This document shows, piece by piece, positions 8,749 to 16,913 of a stretch of 35,836 nt of DNA. The DNA comes from Deltaproteobacteria bacterium UBA5329 (GTDB taxonomy: Bacteria > Desulfobacterota > Syntrophorhabdia > Syntrophorhabdales > Syntrophorhabdaceae). The notes beneath the pieces were generated by a model. It was not told the origin of the DNA, ran no database searches, and saw nothing but the letters and a program-made list of their open reading frames with translations. Made by a program: the position numbers and the translations under genes. The stretch covers positions 15,209 to 51,044 of the forward strand of contig DHQV01000040.1 of NCBI GenBank assembly GCA_002408185.1, read 5' to 3'. Positions within the stretch are counted from its first letter, which is position 1. The number at the start of each line of letters is the position of its first letter.

Positions 8749-9177
8749 TTAATCATCTTCTCCCGGCCGATAGGTACGTGCCTTTTTCTTTTCTGCCGTA
8801 TGGTGCTTGATACGGAGGACCTTTTCTTTGGCCCTTCGGGAACGGCGGCGTTTCTGGCGTCGGATCTTTTCCCGTAGCTGCTGTTCCTTGCTCTCTTTGC
8901 CCAGCATCACATTCTCTATCTTGTCGGCCAGGATGCGGCGTGCAAGAAAACGATTGAGGGCCTGTGAACGCTCGGTCTGACACTTGACCTCGATGCCTGA
9001 CGGGATATGCTTGAGATAGACGCAGGTCGACACCTTGTTGACGTTTTGTCCACCGTGGCCGCCGGAGCGGACAAACCGCTCGGTTATGTCCTTCTCATCT
9101 ATCCCCAGGTCGGCGAATCTCTGGCGGAGGGCTCTTTCCTTTTCAGGGCTGACAGAAAACTTTAGTGGTTCGGCCAT
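8749..9177 (-). CDS. GGQ peptidyl-tRNA hydrolase domain protein, MTRFR (C12orf65)-like ribosome rescue factor
   Basis: The likely start is the ATG at 9177 (MAEPLKF), 142 residues, preceded by CCGGA about 8 bases upstream. A longer frame starts at 9222 but adds repeat-derived sequence. The protein has only the catalytic domain of class I release factors. The GGQ motif is in GGHGGQNVNK at residues 40-49 and is followed by VSTCVYLKHIPSGIEVKC. It lacks the stop-codon recognition domain. A strongly basic tail (QKRRRSRRAKEKVLRIKHH) ends the protein, as in ArfB and the mitochondrial protein MTRFR, which release peptides from stalled ribosomes. The HIPSGIEVKCQTERS stretch resembles MTRFR more than ArfB. 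Function as a rescue factor is inferred from the fold. Confidence 0.85.
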   Translation of the reverse strand: MAEPLKFSVSPEKERALRQRFADLGIDEKDITERFVRSGGHGGQNVNKVSTCVYLKHIPSGIEVKCQTERSQALNRFLARRILADKIENVMLGKESKEQQLREKIRRQKRRRSRRAKEKVLRIKHHTAEKKKARTYRPGEDD

Positions 9178-9187
9178 AATAAAATCC

Positions 9188-9238
9188 GGTGGTCGGTTAC
9201 AGGTTATGGGAAATAACATCACCCATCACCCATAAATA
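9188..9238. repeat. 7-base-period repeat with both arms in one gap
   Basis: The left run is GGTGGTC, GGTTACA, GGTTATG, GGAAATA (9188-9215). The right run is ATCACCC, ATCACCC, ATAAATA (9218-9238) in the opposite sense. TTATGGG at 9204-9210 pairs with CCCATAA at 9229-9235, so the element can fold into a short hairpin. It lies just upstream of the release-factor-like gene. Confidence 0.7.
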
Positions 9239-9307
9239 TATCATCATCCTCCGTCAAAAAATAAAAAATGTTCCCCTTGACCAGAATATTCTGGATCTTT
9301 TCTTTGT

Positions 9308-9661
9308 GTGAAAAGTAATACAGCAACATCCGGCTGGTCCTGGATCAAGACTTTAGCAGGAGGACCTGCGGGATACGTGCGGTGTGTGATCGTGATATGT
9401 TTGTCGGCGGTCTTTCTGACTGGCGCCGTGTCCGGATGCACGCGCCAGGCGCCGGTGGCCGAGGTGGATAAACAGCAAGCTGCATCGGATGCTCAATGCA
9501 GGAAGGAAATGGATGAGATCAAGAAAGGCATCCGGGGCGACATCAAGATCAAGCTGAAAAAGGATGGGGAGGGCGCATATTCTTGGGAAATTTCGGGGAA
9601 GGACGCCCGCGGAGTCACAAAGACAAACAGTATTTTGAGCAAGAAGGTCAGTGCCTATTAG
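9308..9661 (+). CDS. Small predicted lipoprotein of unknown function
   Basis: The frame runs from a GTG at 9308 to 9661 (117 residues). A hydrophobic stretch VIVICLSAVFLTGAVSGC ends in a plausible lipobox (V-S-G-C), so the mature protein would be about 74 residues, anchored by its Cys. The mature part is charged (KKGIRGDIKIKLKKDGEGAYSWEISGKD) and has no domain I know. A second GTG at 9377 directly ahead of the hydrophobic core would give a more normal signal peptide; neither start has a good ribosome site. The last 14 bases overlap the convergent radical SAM gene, so it may be expressed at low level or be a chance frame, although the signal peptide argues for a real gene. Confidence 0.55.
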   Translation: MKSNTATSGWSWIKTLAGGPAGYVRCVIVICLSAVFLTGAVSGCTRQAPVAEVDKQQAASDAQCRKEMDEIKKGIRGDIKIKLKKDGEGAYSWEISGKDARGVTKTNSILSKKVSAY

Positions 9662-10562
9662 CCCGTGCAAGGTTGAGGGACCGGGCGTAACGGATGATCT
9701 CCTCGTGCTCGCCCGCCGTTATTCGCCTCGAGATCTCGGGAAATTCATGCGCCTCGTGACAGGGATAATACTGGGTCATGATGTTTACGTATGAATTCAC
9801 GGACACTCGGGCGACAAAGTCCAGCACGGCCTTCGAGTCATCGAGCGCGGATGGCATTTGAAGATGCCGTATTATCAAACCTCTACGGGCAACTCCCCTC
9901 TCATCTACAGTGAGATCGCCCACCTGCCTGTACATTTCGCATATTACCTCTGCGACAACTGCGGGATAATTTTCAGCATGGCAGTATCGGGAAGCAAGCC
10001 GTGGATCCATGAATTTTATGTCCGGCATGTATATGTCGAATATGCCCTCGAGCAGCCGGATGGTGTCGGGGAAATCATATCCGCCTGTATTATAGACAAG
10101 GGGAACGCGGAGGCCTTTTTCAATAGCCAGGGGAAGCGCTTTGACTATTTGATGGACATAAGGCGTCGGTGTGACGAAATTGATATTGTGGCAACCCATG
10201 TTCTGCAGGTCCATCATAACATCCGAAAGTGCGGCGGCGCTTAAGCTCATCCCTTCCCCGCGGATGCTTATCTCATAATTCTGACAGAAACAGCACCGCA
10301 GGTTGCAGTGCGTCAGGAATATTGTGCCGGAACCGTGAGTCCCCACCAGCGGCGGTTCTTCACCGAAATGTGGTGAAGCGGATGACAGGAACAGGCCGTA
10401 GGGCGCCCGGCAATACCCTGTGTCACCGCTTATTCTGTCGGCCATGCATTGCCGCGGGCAGAGCATACAGGGAGCGGCCCGCGTGAGTATCTCCTCGAGC
10501 CGGTCTTCGATAATGCCCTGTTCATATAATTTTATATATGATGGAAAATCGATCATGAACAC
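9648..10562 (-). CDS. PflX-like radical SAM protein (COG1313 type)
   Basis: This 304-residue protein has the radical SAM cluster motif CNLRCCFC (C86, C90, C93). A second set of cysteines at the N-terminus (C32, C35, C39, C51 within CMLCPRQC and TGYCRA) is the usual feature of the PflA-like COG1313 group, formerly called PflX. Related enzymes generate glycyl or substrate radicals, but the target of this subgroup is not established. No glycyl-radical enzyme lies nearby. The start could be the ATG at 10562 or the in-frame ATG two codons later (MIDFPSY). The gene is divergent from the small gene at 10626. Confidence 0.88.
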   Translation of the reverse strand: MFMIDFPSYIKLYEQGIIEDRLEEILTRAAPCMLCPRQCMADRISGDTGYCRAPYGLFLSSASPHFGEEPPLVGTHGSGTIFLTHCNLRCCFCQNYEISIRGEGMSLSAAALSDVMMDLQNMGCHNINFVTPTPYVHQIVKALPLAIEKGLRVPLVYNTGGYDFPDTIRLLEGIFDIYMPDIKFMDPRLASRYCHAENYPAVVAEVICEMYRQVGDLTVDERGVARRGLIIRHLQMPSALDDSKAVLDFVARVSVNSYVNIMTQYYPCHEAHEFPEISRRITAGEHEEIIRYARSLNLARANRH

Positions 10563-10625
10563 TTTAAAAATATCATATAATGGTTTAGTATTATACCATA
10601 AAGCGCATTGGACGAGGTTTAGGGG

Positions 10626-10886
10626 ATGAAATTCGAATATACAATCAAGACTTACTCGATAAACACACTAAGGGAGGCCGGCGTTGATATCGAGGAAGAA
10701 AATAGTATCGTGTACGCGTGCAGGCCTGACGGTGAATGCGAGATCCACCAAATGGGGGTCGAACAGCTCGATAACCTTTCGGGTATTTTAAACGAGATGG
10801 GAAGTGAGGGGTGGGAACTGATCGAACTGTTTTTTCACCAGTCCGGTATAGTCACCTTCTGGAAAAGGGCAATAAAAGTATCGTGA
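10626..10886 (+). CDS. Small protein of unknown function
   Basis: This 86-residue frame begins with AGGGG just before the ATG and lies 20 bases before the Hsp20 gene on the same strand. I do not recognise the family with certainty. The C-terminal half (LNEMGSEGWELIELFFHQSG, then VTFWKR) resembles the short alpha-beta DUF4177-like proteins, whose GWEL-type motif recurs in many bacteria. There are no membrane segments or cysteine motifs apart from two isolated Cys. It may be cotranscribed with hsp20 and nfu. Confidence 0.65.
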   Translation: MKFEYTIKTYSINTLREAGVDIEEENSIVYACRPDGECEIHQMGVEQLDNLSGILNEMGSEGWELIELFFHQSGIVTFWKRAIKVS

Positions 10887-10906
10887 AATGAATTGGGAGG
10901 ACGTAT

Positions 10907-11410
10907 ATGGCCCTGACACCTTGGGGAACTGTGTGGGATACGAGATTTCCTTCTTTGAGAGAGGAAATGGACAGGGTTTTTGAGGATTTTTTCGGGGATA
11001 CCGGGTTTGCTTCCCTGAGAGGAACAAACTGGGCCCCGCCTGTCGATATTGTGGATACCGAAAACGAGATCACGGTCATCGTGGACATACCGGCAATAGA
11101 CCCTGAAGATGTCACGGTTACCGTGTTGGGAGACACGTTGACGATCGAGGGGGAAAGAAAGCAGGAGCGTGAATTCAACGAGCAGGATTATTATCGTTCA
11201 GAAAGAATGCATGGTTCGTTTTCGCGGACGATCTCCCTCCCCGATACTGTTGTCGGTGATATGGCGTCAGCCTCATACAAGAATGGGGTCCTGAAGATCA
11301 AGCTGCCGAAGTCGCATAAAGAGGCGGCGAAAGAGATAAAGATCAGCGTCGAAAATGCTAAGCCTGCAAAGATAGTTGCACAGATGGTAAAACAACGGAG
11401 GAAACAATGA
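10907..11410 (+). CDS. Small heat shock protein, Hsp20/alpha-crystallin family
   Basis: The 167-residue protein is an ATP-independent chaperone that holds unfolding proteins. The N-terminal region (REEMDRVFEDFFGD) is typical of class A bacterial Hsp20. The alpha-crystallin domain spans about residues 44-145, from PPVDIVDTENEITVIVDIP to the conserved end motif NGVLKIKLPK. GGGAGG lies about 6 bases before the ATG. The stop overlaps the ATG of the Nfu gene by 4 bases (ATGA), so the two are translationally coupled. No heat-shock operator of the CIRCE type was seen upstream. Confidence 0.94.
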   Translation: MALTPWGTVWDTRFPSLREEMDRVFEDFFGDTGFASLRGTNWAPPVDIVDTENEITVIVDIPAIDPEDVTVTVLGDTLTIEGERKQEREFNEQDYYRSERMHGSFSRTISLPDTVVGDMASASYKNGVLKIKLPKSHKEAAKEIKISVENAKPAKIVAQMVKQRRKQ

Positions 11411-11625
11411 GAGAGAAAGTCGAGCGGGTGATCGAAAAGATACGGCCTCTTCTGCAAAGGGACGGGGGCGACATTCAACTCGTAGATGTTACCGACGGTA
11501 TTGTTAAGGTCAGGCTTCAGGGGGCATGTGGAAGTTGCCCCATGAGTGCAATGACACTGAAGATGGGTGTCGAGAAACAGATTAAACAGGAGATCCCGGA
11601 GATCAAAGAAGTGGTTTCCGTGTAA
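11407..11625 (+). CDS. NifU C-terminal-domain (Nfu-type) Fe-S carrier protein
   Basis: The protein has 72 residues and consists only of the Nfu domain. The cluster-binding CxxC is in GACGSCPMSAMTLKMG (C41, C44), with the usual LLQRDGGDIQLVDV ahead of it. Such proteins carry a [4Fe-4S] cluster to client enzymes. The window has several likely clients: IorA with two cluster motifs and the radical SAM protein. Its ATG overlaps the hsp20 stop, an arrangement that would couple Fe-S delivery to a stress chaperone. Confidence 0.93.
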   Translation: MREKVERVIEKIRPLLQRDGGDIQLVDVTDGIVKVRLQGACGSCPMSAMTLKMGVEKQIKQEIPEIKEVVSV

Positions 11626-11676
11626 TGAAGGCAGCTTCGGGTTTAAGGACGTTACCCTTGGGCGAAATGGCCGATA

Positions 11677-13041
11677 ATGTCTCCTGAGAAGCGCTTGTTC
11701 ATTATCGATGATGAAACGTCTCTCCTTGGTGTCTTGCAGGAATTCTTGCAACAATTCGGGCTCAGGGTATTTGCGTACGACCGCATACCCGACCTGGACA
11801 GGGAGATCGCGGAGAAAAAGCCCCATGCTGTCCTACTGGATATAATTCTGCCGGACATATCCGGAATAGAAGTACTCAAGTCCATAAAAAAGATCGACCG
11901 GCACATCCCGGTAATAATGATGACGGGATATGCCGATGAGACCGAACGGCTCGAATCGTTGAGCAACGGGGCCTATGCGCTCCTTTCGAAGCCTTTCAGG
12001 AATTTTGAGGAATTGTTCCATATTGTCAACAACAGCATGGACCATTACACGGAGATCCTCCGCACCGAGGAATTGACGGCACAGGTTGAAGAAAGGTACC
12101 GGCGCGAAAAGATCAATATACTGGAGCTTGAATTTCTCAAGGACCTCCAGCAGATGATCGGTGAAACGGGGGACCCTGTCTTCGTTTTACGAAACACAAA
12201 CACTTTGCTGCGCGGTTTTCTGGATTTCGAATATTTTGGGACGATGTTAGTGGGCGGCAGGGAAGCCGACATCCATATCCTGCCCGAAGAAGAACTTGAC
12301 CCCCAATTGCACCGGGCAATGGTTTCCGCGCTTGCAGGCTGGACAACCAAAGGGGATGACGCATCGTGGATCTCCATAGAAGCCGCTGTATCCGAACTCA
12401 GGACCAATAACCGTCTGTTCGGGTACGCCGCACTCTACAGGAACAGGCCTTTCGACAGCGAGGAAATTTCGATGTTTACGCGATTCTGTTCCCATATCGC
12501 CCTGACGCTTGAAAAAATAAGCCTTTTTGAAGAGATCAAAAATCTTTCACGTCACGACGGATTGACGGGCGCCTTGAATCATGCCTCCATCGTGGGGGAG
12601 ATCACTGCGGAGATACAGCGTTCACGCCGGTATGAAGGGCCTTTCTCGGTCATTTTATTCGATATCGATGATTTCAAGATGGTGAACGACCGGTACGGAC
12701 ATCTCGCTGGAGACCACGTGTTGAAGGAAATAACGCGTATCACTATGGAGAATATAAGGGCGATGGACAAGGTGGGCAGGTACGGGGGTGAAGAGTTCCT
12801 CATCATTCTTCCCGAAACGGGCATACAGAAGGCGATCGTCGTTGCAGAGCGCTTGAGAACGGCAGTCGAAGGCACCACGTTTGACGTGGGTGACAATCGG
12901 ATTCACACAACGGTGAGCGGAGGCATTGGATCTTACGTGGATGGCCTGGAGGAAAAGGACATCATAAAAGAGGCCGACGACAATTTATACAGGGCAAAGA
13001 ACGAGGGAAAGAACAGGGTATGTTATGATAGATCTCGATGA
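11677..13041 (+). CDS. Response regulator with GGDEF output (probable diguanylate cyclase)
   Basis: The 454-residue protein has three parts. A receiver domain (about 5-120) carries the phosphoacceptor D55 in LLDIILPD, T83 and K105. A middle region (about 150-285) follows a helical linker and resembles a GAF domain. The GGDEF domain (290-450) has an active-site GGEEF at 370-374. An RxxD inhibitory site (R361-A-M-D364) lies five residues ahead, so product inhibition by cyclic di-GMP is expected. It should make cyclic di-GMP when phosphorylated. No histidine kinase is adjacent, so it is an orphan regulator. Its 3' end overlaps the M20 peptidase gene by 17 bases. Confidence 0.93.
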   Translation: MSPEKRLFIIDDETSLLGVLQEFLQQFGLRVFAYDRIPDLDREIAEKKPHAVLLDIILPDISGIEVLKSIKKIDRHIPVIMMTGYADETERLESLSNGAYALLSKPFRNFEELFHIVNNSMDHYTEILRTEELTAQVEERYRREKINILELEFLKDLQQMIGETGDPVFVLRNTNTLLRGFLDFEYFGTMLVGGREADIHILPEEELDPQLHRAMVSALAGWTTKGDDASWISIEAAVSELRTNNRLFGYAALYRNRPFDSEEISMFTRFCSHIALTLEKISLFEEIKNLSRHDGLTGALNHASIVGEITAEIQRSRRYEGPFSVILFDIDDFKMVNDRYGHLAGDHVLKEITRITMENIRAMDKVGRYGGEEFLIILPETGIQKAIVVAERLRTAVEGTTFDVGDNRIHTTVSGGIGSYVDGLEEKDIIKEADDNLYRAKNEGKNRVCYDRSR

Positions 13042-14338
13042 AACAGTAGAACTGCTGCGCGATTTTCTCCGAATTGACACAACCAACCCGCCGGGCAACG
13101 AAGAAAAAGGAGCGGTCTTTATCCAGGAAGTTCTCCGGAGGAAAGGACTTTCTTCAAACATATACCAGGCAGAACCGGGGCGGGCGAACATACTCTCGCG
13201 GATAAAGGGGCGCCTGGACGGCAAACCGGTTATTCTGCTCAGCCACATCGACGTCGTACCGGCGAAGCGCGAGGAATGGACCTGCGACCCGTTCACAGCC
13301 GAAGTGAAGGACGGTTATATATACGGGCGGGGCGCTATCGATATGAAATCGCAGGTCATATGCCAGCTTGCGGCGTTTGTCGATTATGCCCGGCAGGGGA
13401 AGACCCCTAAAAGAGACATTATTTTCCTGGCAACATGCGATGAGGAGGTGGGCGGAGACCACGGGGTCGGGTTCATGCTCAAGGCAGTCCCTGAACTCAA
13501 AGATGCATCTTTTGTTCTGAGCGAGGGCGGCAACATGTTCGATGAGAACGGGTCCGTTCACGCCCAGATCTCTGTTACCGAAAAGAAATTGAGCCAGTTC
13601 ATACTGAAGGCGACCGGAAAGGGCGGACACGGGTCGATGCCTCATGATGATAACGCAAATGAAAAGATCATTGCGGCGGCCCACCGCATCCTGGCGTACA
13701 AGTGGCCCCTCAAGGCCATGCCGGTGACATCGGCGTATCTCGATGGCGTGCTCGGGGACCATACTGTCAAAAATGCAAAATTTCCCGGATTGACGAAAGC
13801 GCTGCGGTCGAAGAAATGGAAAAGTTATCTCGAACGCAACGAGATCTACAATTCAATTCTTCGCAATACGGTGACATTGACAATTTTGAAAGGCGGCGAA
13901 AAAGTAAATGTTATCCCGTCCGAGTCATGCGCGTATTTCGATTCCAGGCTTTTGCCGTCCGAGAAGCACGAACGATTTTTTACAAAAGTAAAAAAGCTTG
14001 CGGGTGACGATGTAACCATCGAGCGTATCGGTGAAAAGATCCCGGCTCCCGGACCGTCTCGTTATAATACCGTGTATTTTCAAGGTATTAAGGAAGCGAT
14101 ACGATCTTTGAAAGGTGACATCCCGGTCCTGCCCTTTGTGACGACAGGGGCAACGGACATGCGGTACTTCAGAGACCTCGGCATTCCTTCTTACGGTTTC
14201 TTTCCGGTCACCCTGACCAAAGAGGAACATATGAGGATGCACAGCAAGGATGAGAGGATATCCCTTGCAAATATCAGGGAAGGATTGGACGGCTGCAGGG
14301 CAATCGTAAATTTCCTTGCCTCGGATAGAACTCCGTAA
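13025..14338 (+). CDS. M20 family metallopeptidase (ArgE/DapE/CPG2/ACY1 group)
   Basis: The 437-residue enzyme has the co-catalytic metal site of the M20 clan. H74 and D76 lie in LLSHIDVVPA, D106 in GRGAIDMKS, and E140-E141 in DEEVGGDHG. A dimerisation/lid domain lies in the middle (GGHGSMPHDDNANEK near residue 200). The C-terminal metal ligand is probably the His in EEHMRMHSKDERIS. Relatives remove an acyl group or N-terminal residue from peptides and acylated amino acids; the substrate here is unknown. The start lies inside the end of the GGDEF gene. It is followed by the iorAB genes, which fits peptide degradation feeding keto-acid oxidation. Confidence 0.9.
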   Translation: MIDLDETVELLRDFLRIDTTNPPGNEEKGAVFIQEVLRRKGLSSNIYQAEPGRANILSRIKGRLDGKPVILLSHIDVVPAKREEWTCDPFTAEVKDGYIYGRGAIDMKSQVICQLAAFVDYARQGKTPKRDIIFLATCDEEVGGDHGVGFMLKAVPELKDASFVLSEGGNMFDENGSVHAQISVTEKKLSQFILKATGKGGHGSMPHDDNANEKIIAAAHRILAYKWPLKAMPVTSAYLDGVLGDHTVKNAKFPGLTKALRSKKWKSYLERNEIYNSILRNTVTLTILKGGEKVNVIPSESCAYFDSRLLPSEKHERFFTKVKKLAGDDVTIERIGEKIPAPGPSRYNTVYFQGIKEAIRSLKGDIPVLPFVTTGATDMRYFRDLGIPSYGFFPVTLTKEEHMRMHSKDERISLANIREGLDGCRAIVNFLASDRTP

Positions 14339-14347
14339 CGATATTTC

Positions 14348-14376
14348 TTGACAAAGAAACGTTAATCGGTTGAAAA
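14348..14376 (+). promoter_or_regulatory. Possible sigma-70-type promoter ahead of iorAB
   Basis: A consensus -35 TTGACA at 14348-14353 is followed after 17 bases by TGAAAA, a weak -10. AATAAT lies nearby but at too long a spacing. The -35 is perfect and the gap before iorA is 152 bases, so a promoter is likely in this stretch even if the exact -10 is uncertain. Confidence 0.4.
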
Positions 14377-14431
14377 TAATACGTGAATTCATTAACAAGC
14401 AAAAAAAAATAATACGACAATTCAGGTTCTT

Positions 14432-14494
14432 AAAGGAGGTGAAGCAATTAATCACTCAAAATCCAGGCGATACGCCATTATGGGGGTAGTATGA
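14432..14494 (+). promoter_or_regulatory. Perfect Shine-Dalgarno and possible short leader frame before iorA
   Basis: AAAGGAGGTGA at 14432-14442 is fully complementary to the usual 3' end of 16S rRNA. It lies 46 bases ahead of the iorA ATG, too far to serve it directly. No ATG, GTG or TTG follows at normal spacing. An ATT at 14447, 7 bases after GGAGG, would open a 15-codon frame whose TGA overlaps the iorA ATG. IorA itself has only a weak GGGGG-type site. Confidence 0.4.
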
Positions 14495-16305
14495 AAGAAA
14501 TAATGCAAGGAAATGCAGCAATTGCAAGAGGTGCCTGGGAAGCCGGAGTAAAAGTCGCAGCCGCATATCCCGGAACACCGAGCAGTGAAATTCTCAAAGA
14601 CGTCGCCGACAATTACCCTGAGATCTATGCTGAATGGTCACCCAATGAAATGGTGGCAGTTCAGGTAGCCGCCGGCGCAGCGCTTGCGGGAGCAAGGGCG
14701 ATGGCATCGATGAAGCATGTCGGTATGAACGTCGCGGCCGACGCATTGATGACCCTGGCCTACACTGGGATCAAGGGCGGTCTCATGATCGTAATCGCAG
14801 ACGATCCCAACGTCCACAGCTCACAGAACGAGCAGGACAGCCGCAACTGGGCCCGCTTCGCCAAGGTCCCGATGCTGGAACCGGGCGATGCGCAGGAATG
14901 TTATGAATTCACCAAAGCGGCCTTCGACATCAGTGAAAAGTTCGACACCCCGGTCCTCCTGAGAACGGTCACCAGGATCGCTCACGCTGACTCCCTCGTT
15001 CAGACGGGCAAGAGGGTCGAATCTAAGATGCCGTTGGGCCTCGATCCGAAAGAAGCTACCAAGTATGTCATGGTCCCAGCCTTCGTACGGCCGAGAAGAA
15101 AAGCCGTCGAGGAGCGCATGAGAAAACTGGAAGCCTTCGCCGACAAGACGAAGATCAACAAGATGGAGATCAACAGCAAGACATATGGCGTCATCACAAG
15201 CGGTTCCGCTTACATGTACGCAAAAGAAGTATTCCCGGAATACTCCTTCCTGAAGCTCGGCATGGTCTGGCCGCTTCCGAAGAAGATGATCGACACATTC
15301 TTCAAAGAGGTGAAAAAGGTCTATATTATCGAAGAACTCGACCCGTTCTTCGAAACCGAGATCAGGGCAATGGGCTACAAGGTTTTCCATGGCAAGGACA
15401 TCATCCCCAACATGTACGAACTTTCACCCGAGATCGTTGAAGCAGCCATCAAGGGCAAAACCTACAAGGCGCCGAAGGTCAGAGTCAAACCGGAAGACCT
15501 TCCGAGAAGGCCGCCGAACCTTTGTGCGGGCTGTTCCCACAGGCCGCTTTTCTACGCACTTAAGAAAGCCGGCGCGTTTGTCTTTGGCGACATCGGCTGC
15601 TACACGCTGGCAGTGGCACCCCCGATCTCCGCTCTCCACACGACAATTTGTATGGGCGCCGGCGGCGGTATGGCCCACGGCGCAAGCAAGGCAATGGGCA
15701 AGGAAGCCCTGGGGAAAACGGTTGCCGTACTTGGCGACTCGACGTTCCTCCACTCAGGCATTCTCCCGCTCATGAATGCCGCATACAATAAAGGCAATAC
15801 GACGACCATCGTCCTCGACAACAGGATCACCGGCATGACCGGCCACCAGGAACACGCGGGAACAGGCTTCACCGTCCGCGGCGAAGTGGCAAACCAGGTC
15901 GACTACCGTGAAATAGGCAAGGCCATCGGCGTGAAGGAAGCGAACATCCGCTACGTCGATCCTTACAACATCAAGGAAACTATGGAGATCGTCAAGGAAG
16001 AGATGAACAAGGACGAGGCGTCCCTCATCCTGTGCAAGGACAGCCCTTGCATGCTCCTCCGCAGGGCGAAACCTCTCGAAAGGTTTAAAAGTCCTCTTTA
16101 TGCAATTAACATGGACAAGTGCCGCGGCTGCAAGATGTGCCTCGAGATCAACTGCCCGGCAATAAGCTGGAAAGAAGGCGCAGGTCAGACGGTAGACGGC
16201 CAGAAGAGAAAAGGCACCGTTTACATTAACCCCGATCAGTGTGTTGGCTGCGAAGTCTGTGTACAGGTATGTAAATTCGACGCCATAGAACCGGCAAAGA
16301 AGTGA
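14491..16305 (+). CDS. iorA: Indolepyruvate:ferredoxin oxidoreductase, alpha subunit
   Basis: The 604-residue protein is the catalytic subunit of the 2-keto acid oxidoreductase that turns aryl pyruvates into aryl acetyl-CoA, CO2 and reduced ferredoxin. The N-terminal pyrimidine-binding domain begins at AAYPGTPSSEI. The thiamine-diphosphate domain includes CAGCSHRPLFYALKK and GDIGCYTL, then GDSTFLHSGI and VLDNRITGMTGHQEH. Two ferredoxin-like cluster motifs close the protein: C544, C547, C550, C555 and C584, C587, C590, C594. Codon use is strongly biased to C- and G-ending codons, suggesting high expression. iorB follows after 10 bases. The assignment to aromatic keto acids rather than other 2-keto acids follows family annotation. 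Confidence 0.95.
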   Translation: MKEIMQGNAAIARGAWEAGVKVAAAYPGTPSSEILKDVADNYPEIYAEWSPNEMVAVQVAAGAALAGARAMASMKHVGMNVAADALMTLAYTGIKGGLMIVIADDPNVHSSQNEQDSRNWARFAKVPMLEPGDAQECYEFTKAAFDISEKFDTPVLLRTVTRIAHADSLVQTGKRVESKMPLGLDPKEATKYVMVPAFVRPRRKAVEERMRKLEAFADKTKINKMEINSKTYGVITSGSAYMYAKEVFPEYSFLKLGMVWPLPKKMIDTFFKEVKKVYIIEELDPFFETEIRAMGYKVFHGKDIIPNMYELSPEIVEAAIKGKTYKAPKVRVKPEDLPRRPPNLCAGCSHRPLFYALKKAGAFVFGDIGCYTLAVAPPISALHTTICMGAGGGMAHGASKAMGKEALGKTVAVLGDSTFLHSGILPLMNAAYNKGNTTTIVLDNRITGMTGHQEHAGTGFTVRGEVANQVDYREIGKAIGVKEANIRYVDPYNIKETMEIVKEEMNKDEASLILCKDSPCMLLRRAKPLERFKSPLYAINMDKCRGCKMCLEINCPAISWKEGAGQTVDGQKRKGTVYINPDQCVGCEVCVQVCKFDAIEPAKK

Positions 16306-16315
16306 GGAGGCGAAT

Positions 16316-16909
16316 ATGAAAAAGAACGAAAAAACCACTAACATATTTCTTTCCGGTGTAGGCGGGCAGGGTGCGATCCTTGCCAGCAACATTCTTGGCG
16401 AGGTTTTCATAAGGGCCGGATATGATGTCAAGAAAGCGGAAGTCCACGGTATGGCCCAGCGCGGCGGCGACGTCACGACCCATTTCCGTTATGGGACAAA
16501 GGTATATTCGCCGATCATCAAATATGGTGATGTCGACTTCCTCCTTTCCTTTGAGCTCCTCGAAGCTCTTCGCTATATCAACTGGGTGAAACCGGACGGC
16601 AAGATCATCATCAATACCCAGGAAATACTTCCCCCGGCGGTCAGCCTTGGCCAGATGGAATATCCCCAGGGCGTACCCGAAACCTTCAAGAAGTATTTCA
16701 AAGACAATGTCCATGTTGTCGATGGGCTCGGGATAGCAAAGAGCCTGGGCAACCTCCAGGCACAGAACGTTGTCCTCGTCGGCGCGTTCTCGAATTTCTT
16801 CCCGAAGATCAAAGAAAGCTTCTTCGTCGATGCTATCAAGAAATTACTCGCACCGAAGCTTCACGATCTCAACGTCAAGGCATTCGAAGCAGGGAAAAAG
16901 GCACTGTAG
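16316..16909 (+). CDS. iorB: Indolepyruvate:ferredoxin oxidoreductase, beta subunit
   Basis: The 197-residue protein is the gamma-type (POR_N/IorB) domain that completes the IorAB enzyme. The N-terminal glycine-rich motif GVGGQGAILASNILGEV and the AEVHGMAQRGGDV segment are characteristic of IorB. GGAGG precedes the start by about 5 bases, and the gene lies 10 bases after iorA. A terminator-like hairpin sits 30 bases past the stop, but inside the next gene. Strong codon bias matches iorA. Confidence 0.95.
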   Translation: MKKNEKTTNIFLSGVGGQGAILASNILGEVFIRAGYDVKKAEVHGMAQRGGDVTTHFRYGTKVYSPIIKYGDVDFLLSFELLEALRYINWVKPDGKIIINTQEILPPAVSLGQMEYPQGVPETFKKYFKDNVHVVDGLGIAKSLGNLQAQNVVLVGAFSNFFPKIKESFFVDAIKKLLAPKLHDLNVKAFEAGKKAL

Positions 16910-16913
16910 AAGT

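Noticed and set aside
10563..10625. Divergent promoters in the gap between the radical SAM and small unknown genes
   Set aside because: TATAAT-like words occur on both strands but no acceptable -35 box was found at a proper distance.
16770..16913. N-terminal extension of the M16 gene into iorB
   Set aside because: The residues are Ser/Arg-rich shadow of iorB; the ATG at 16914 gives a proper signal peptide.
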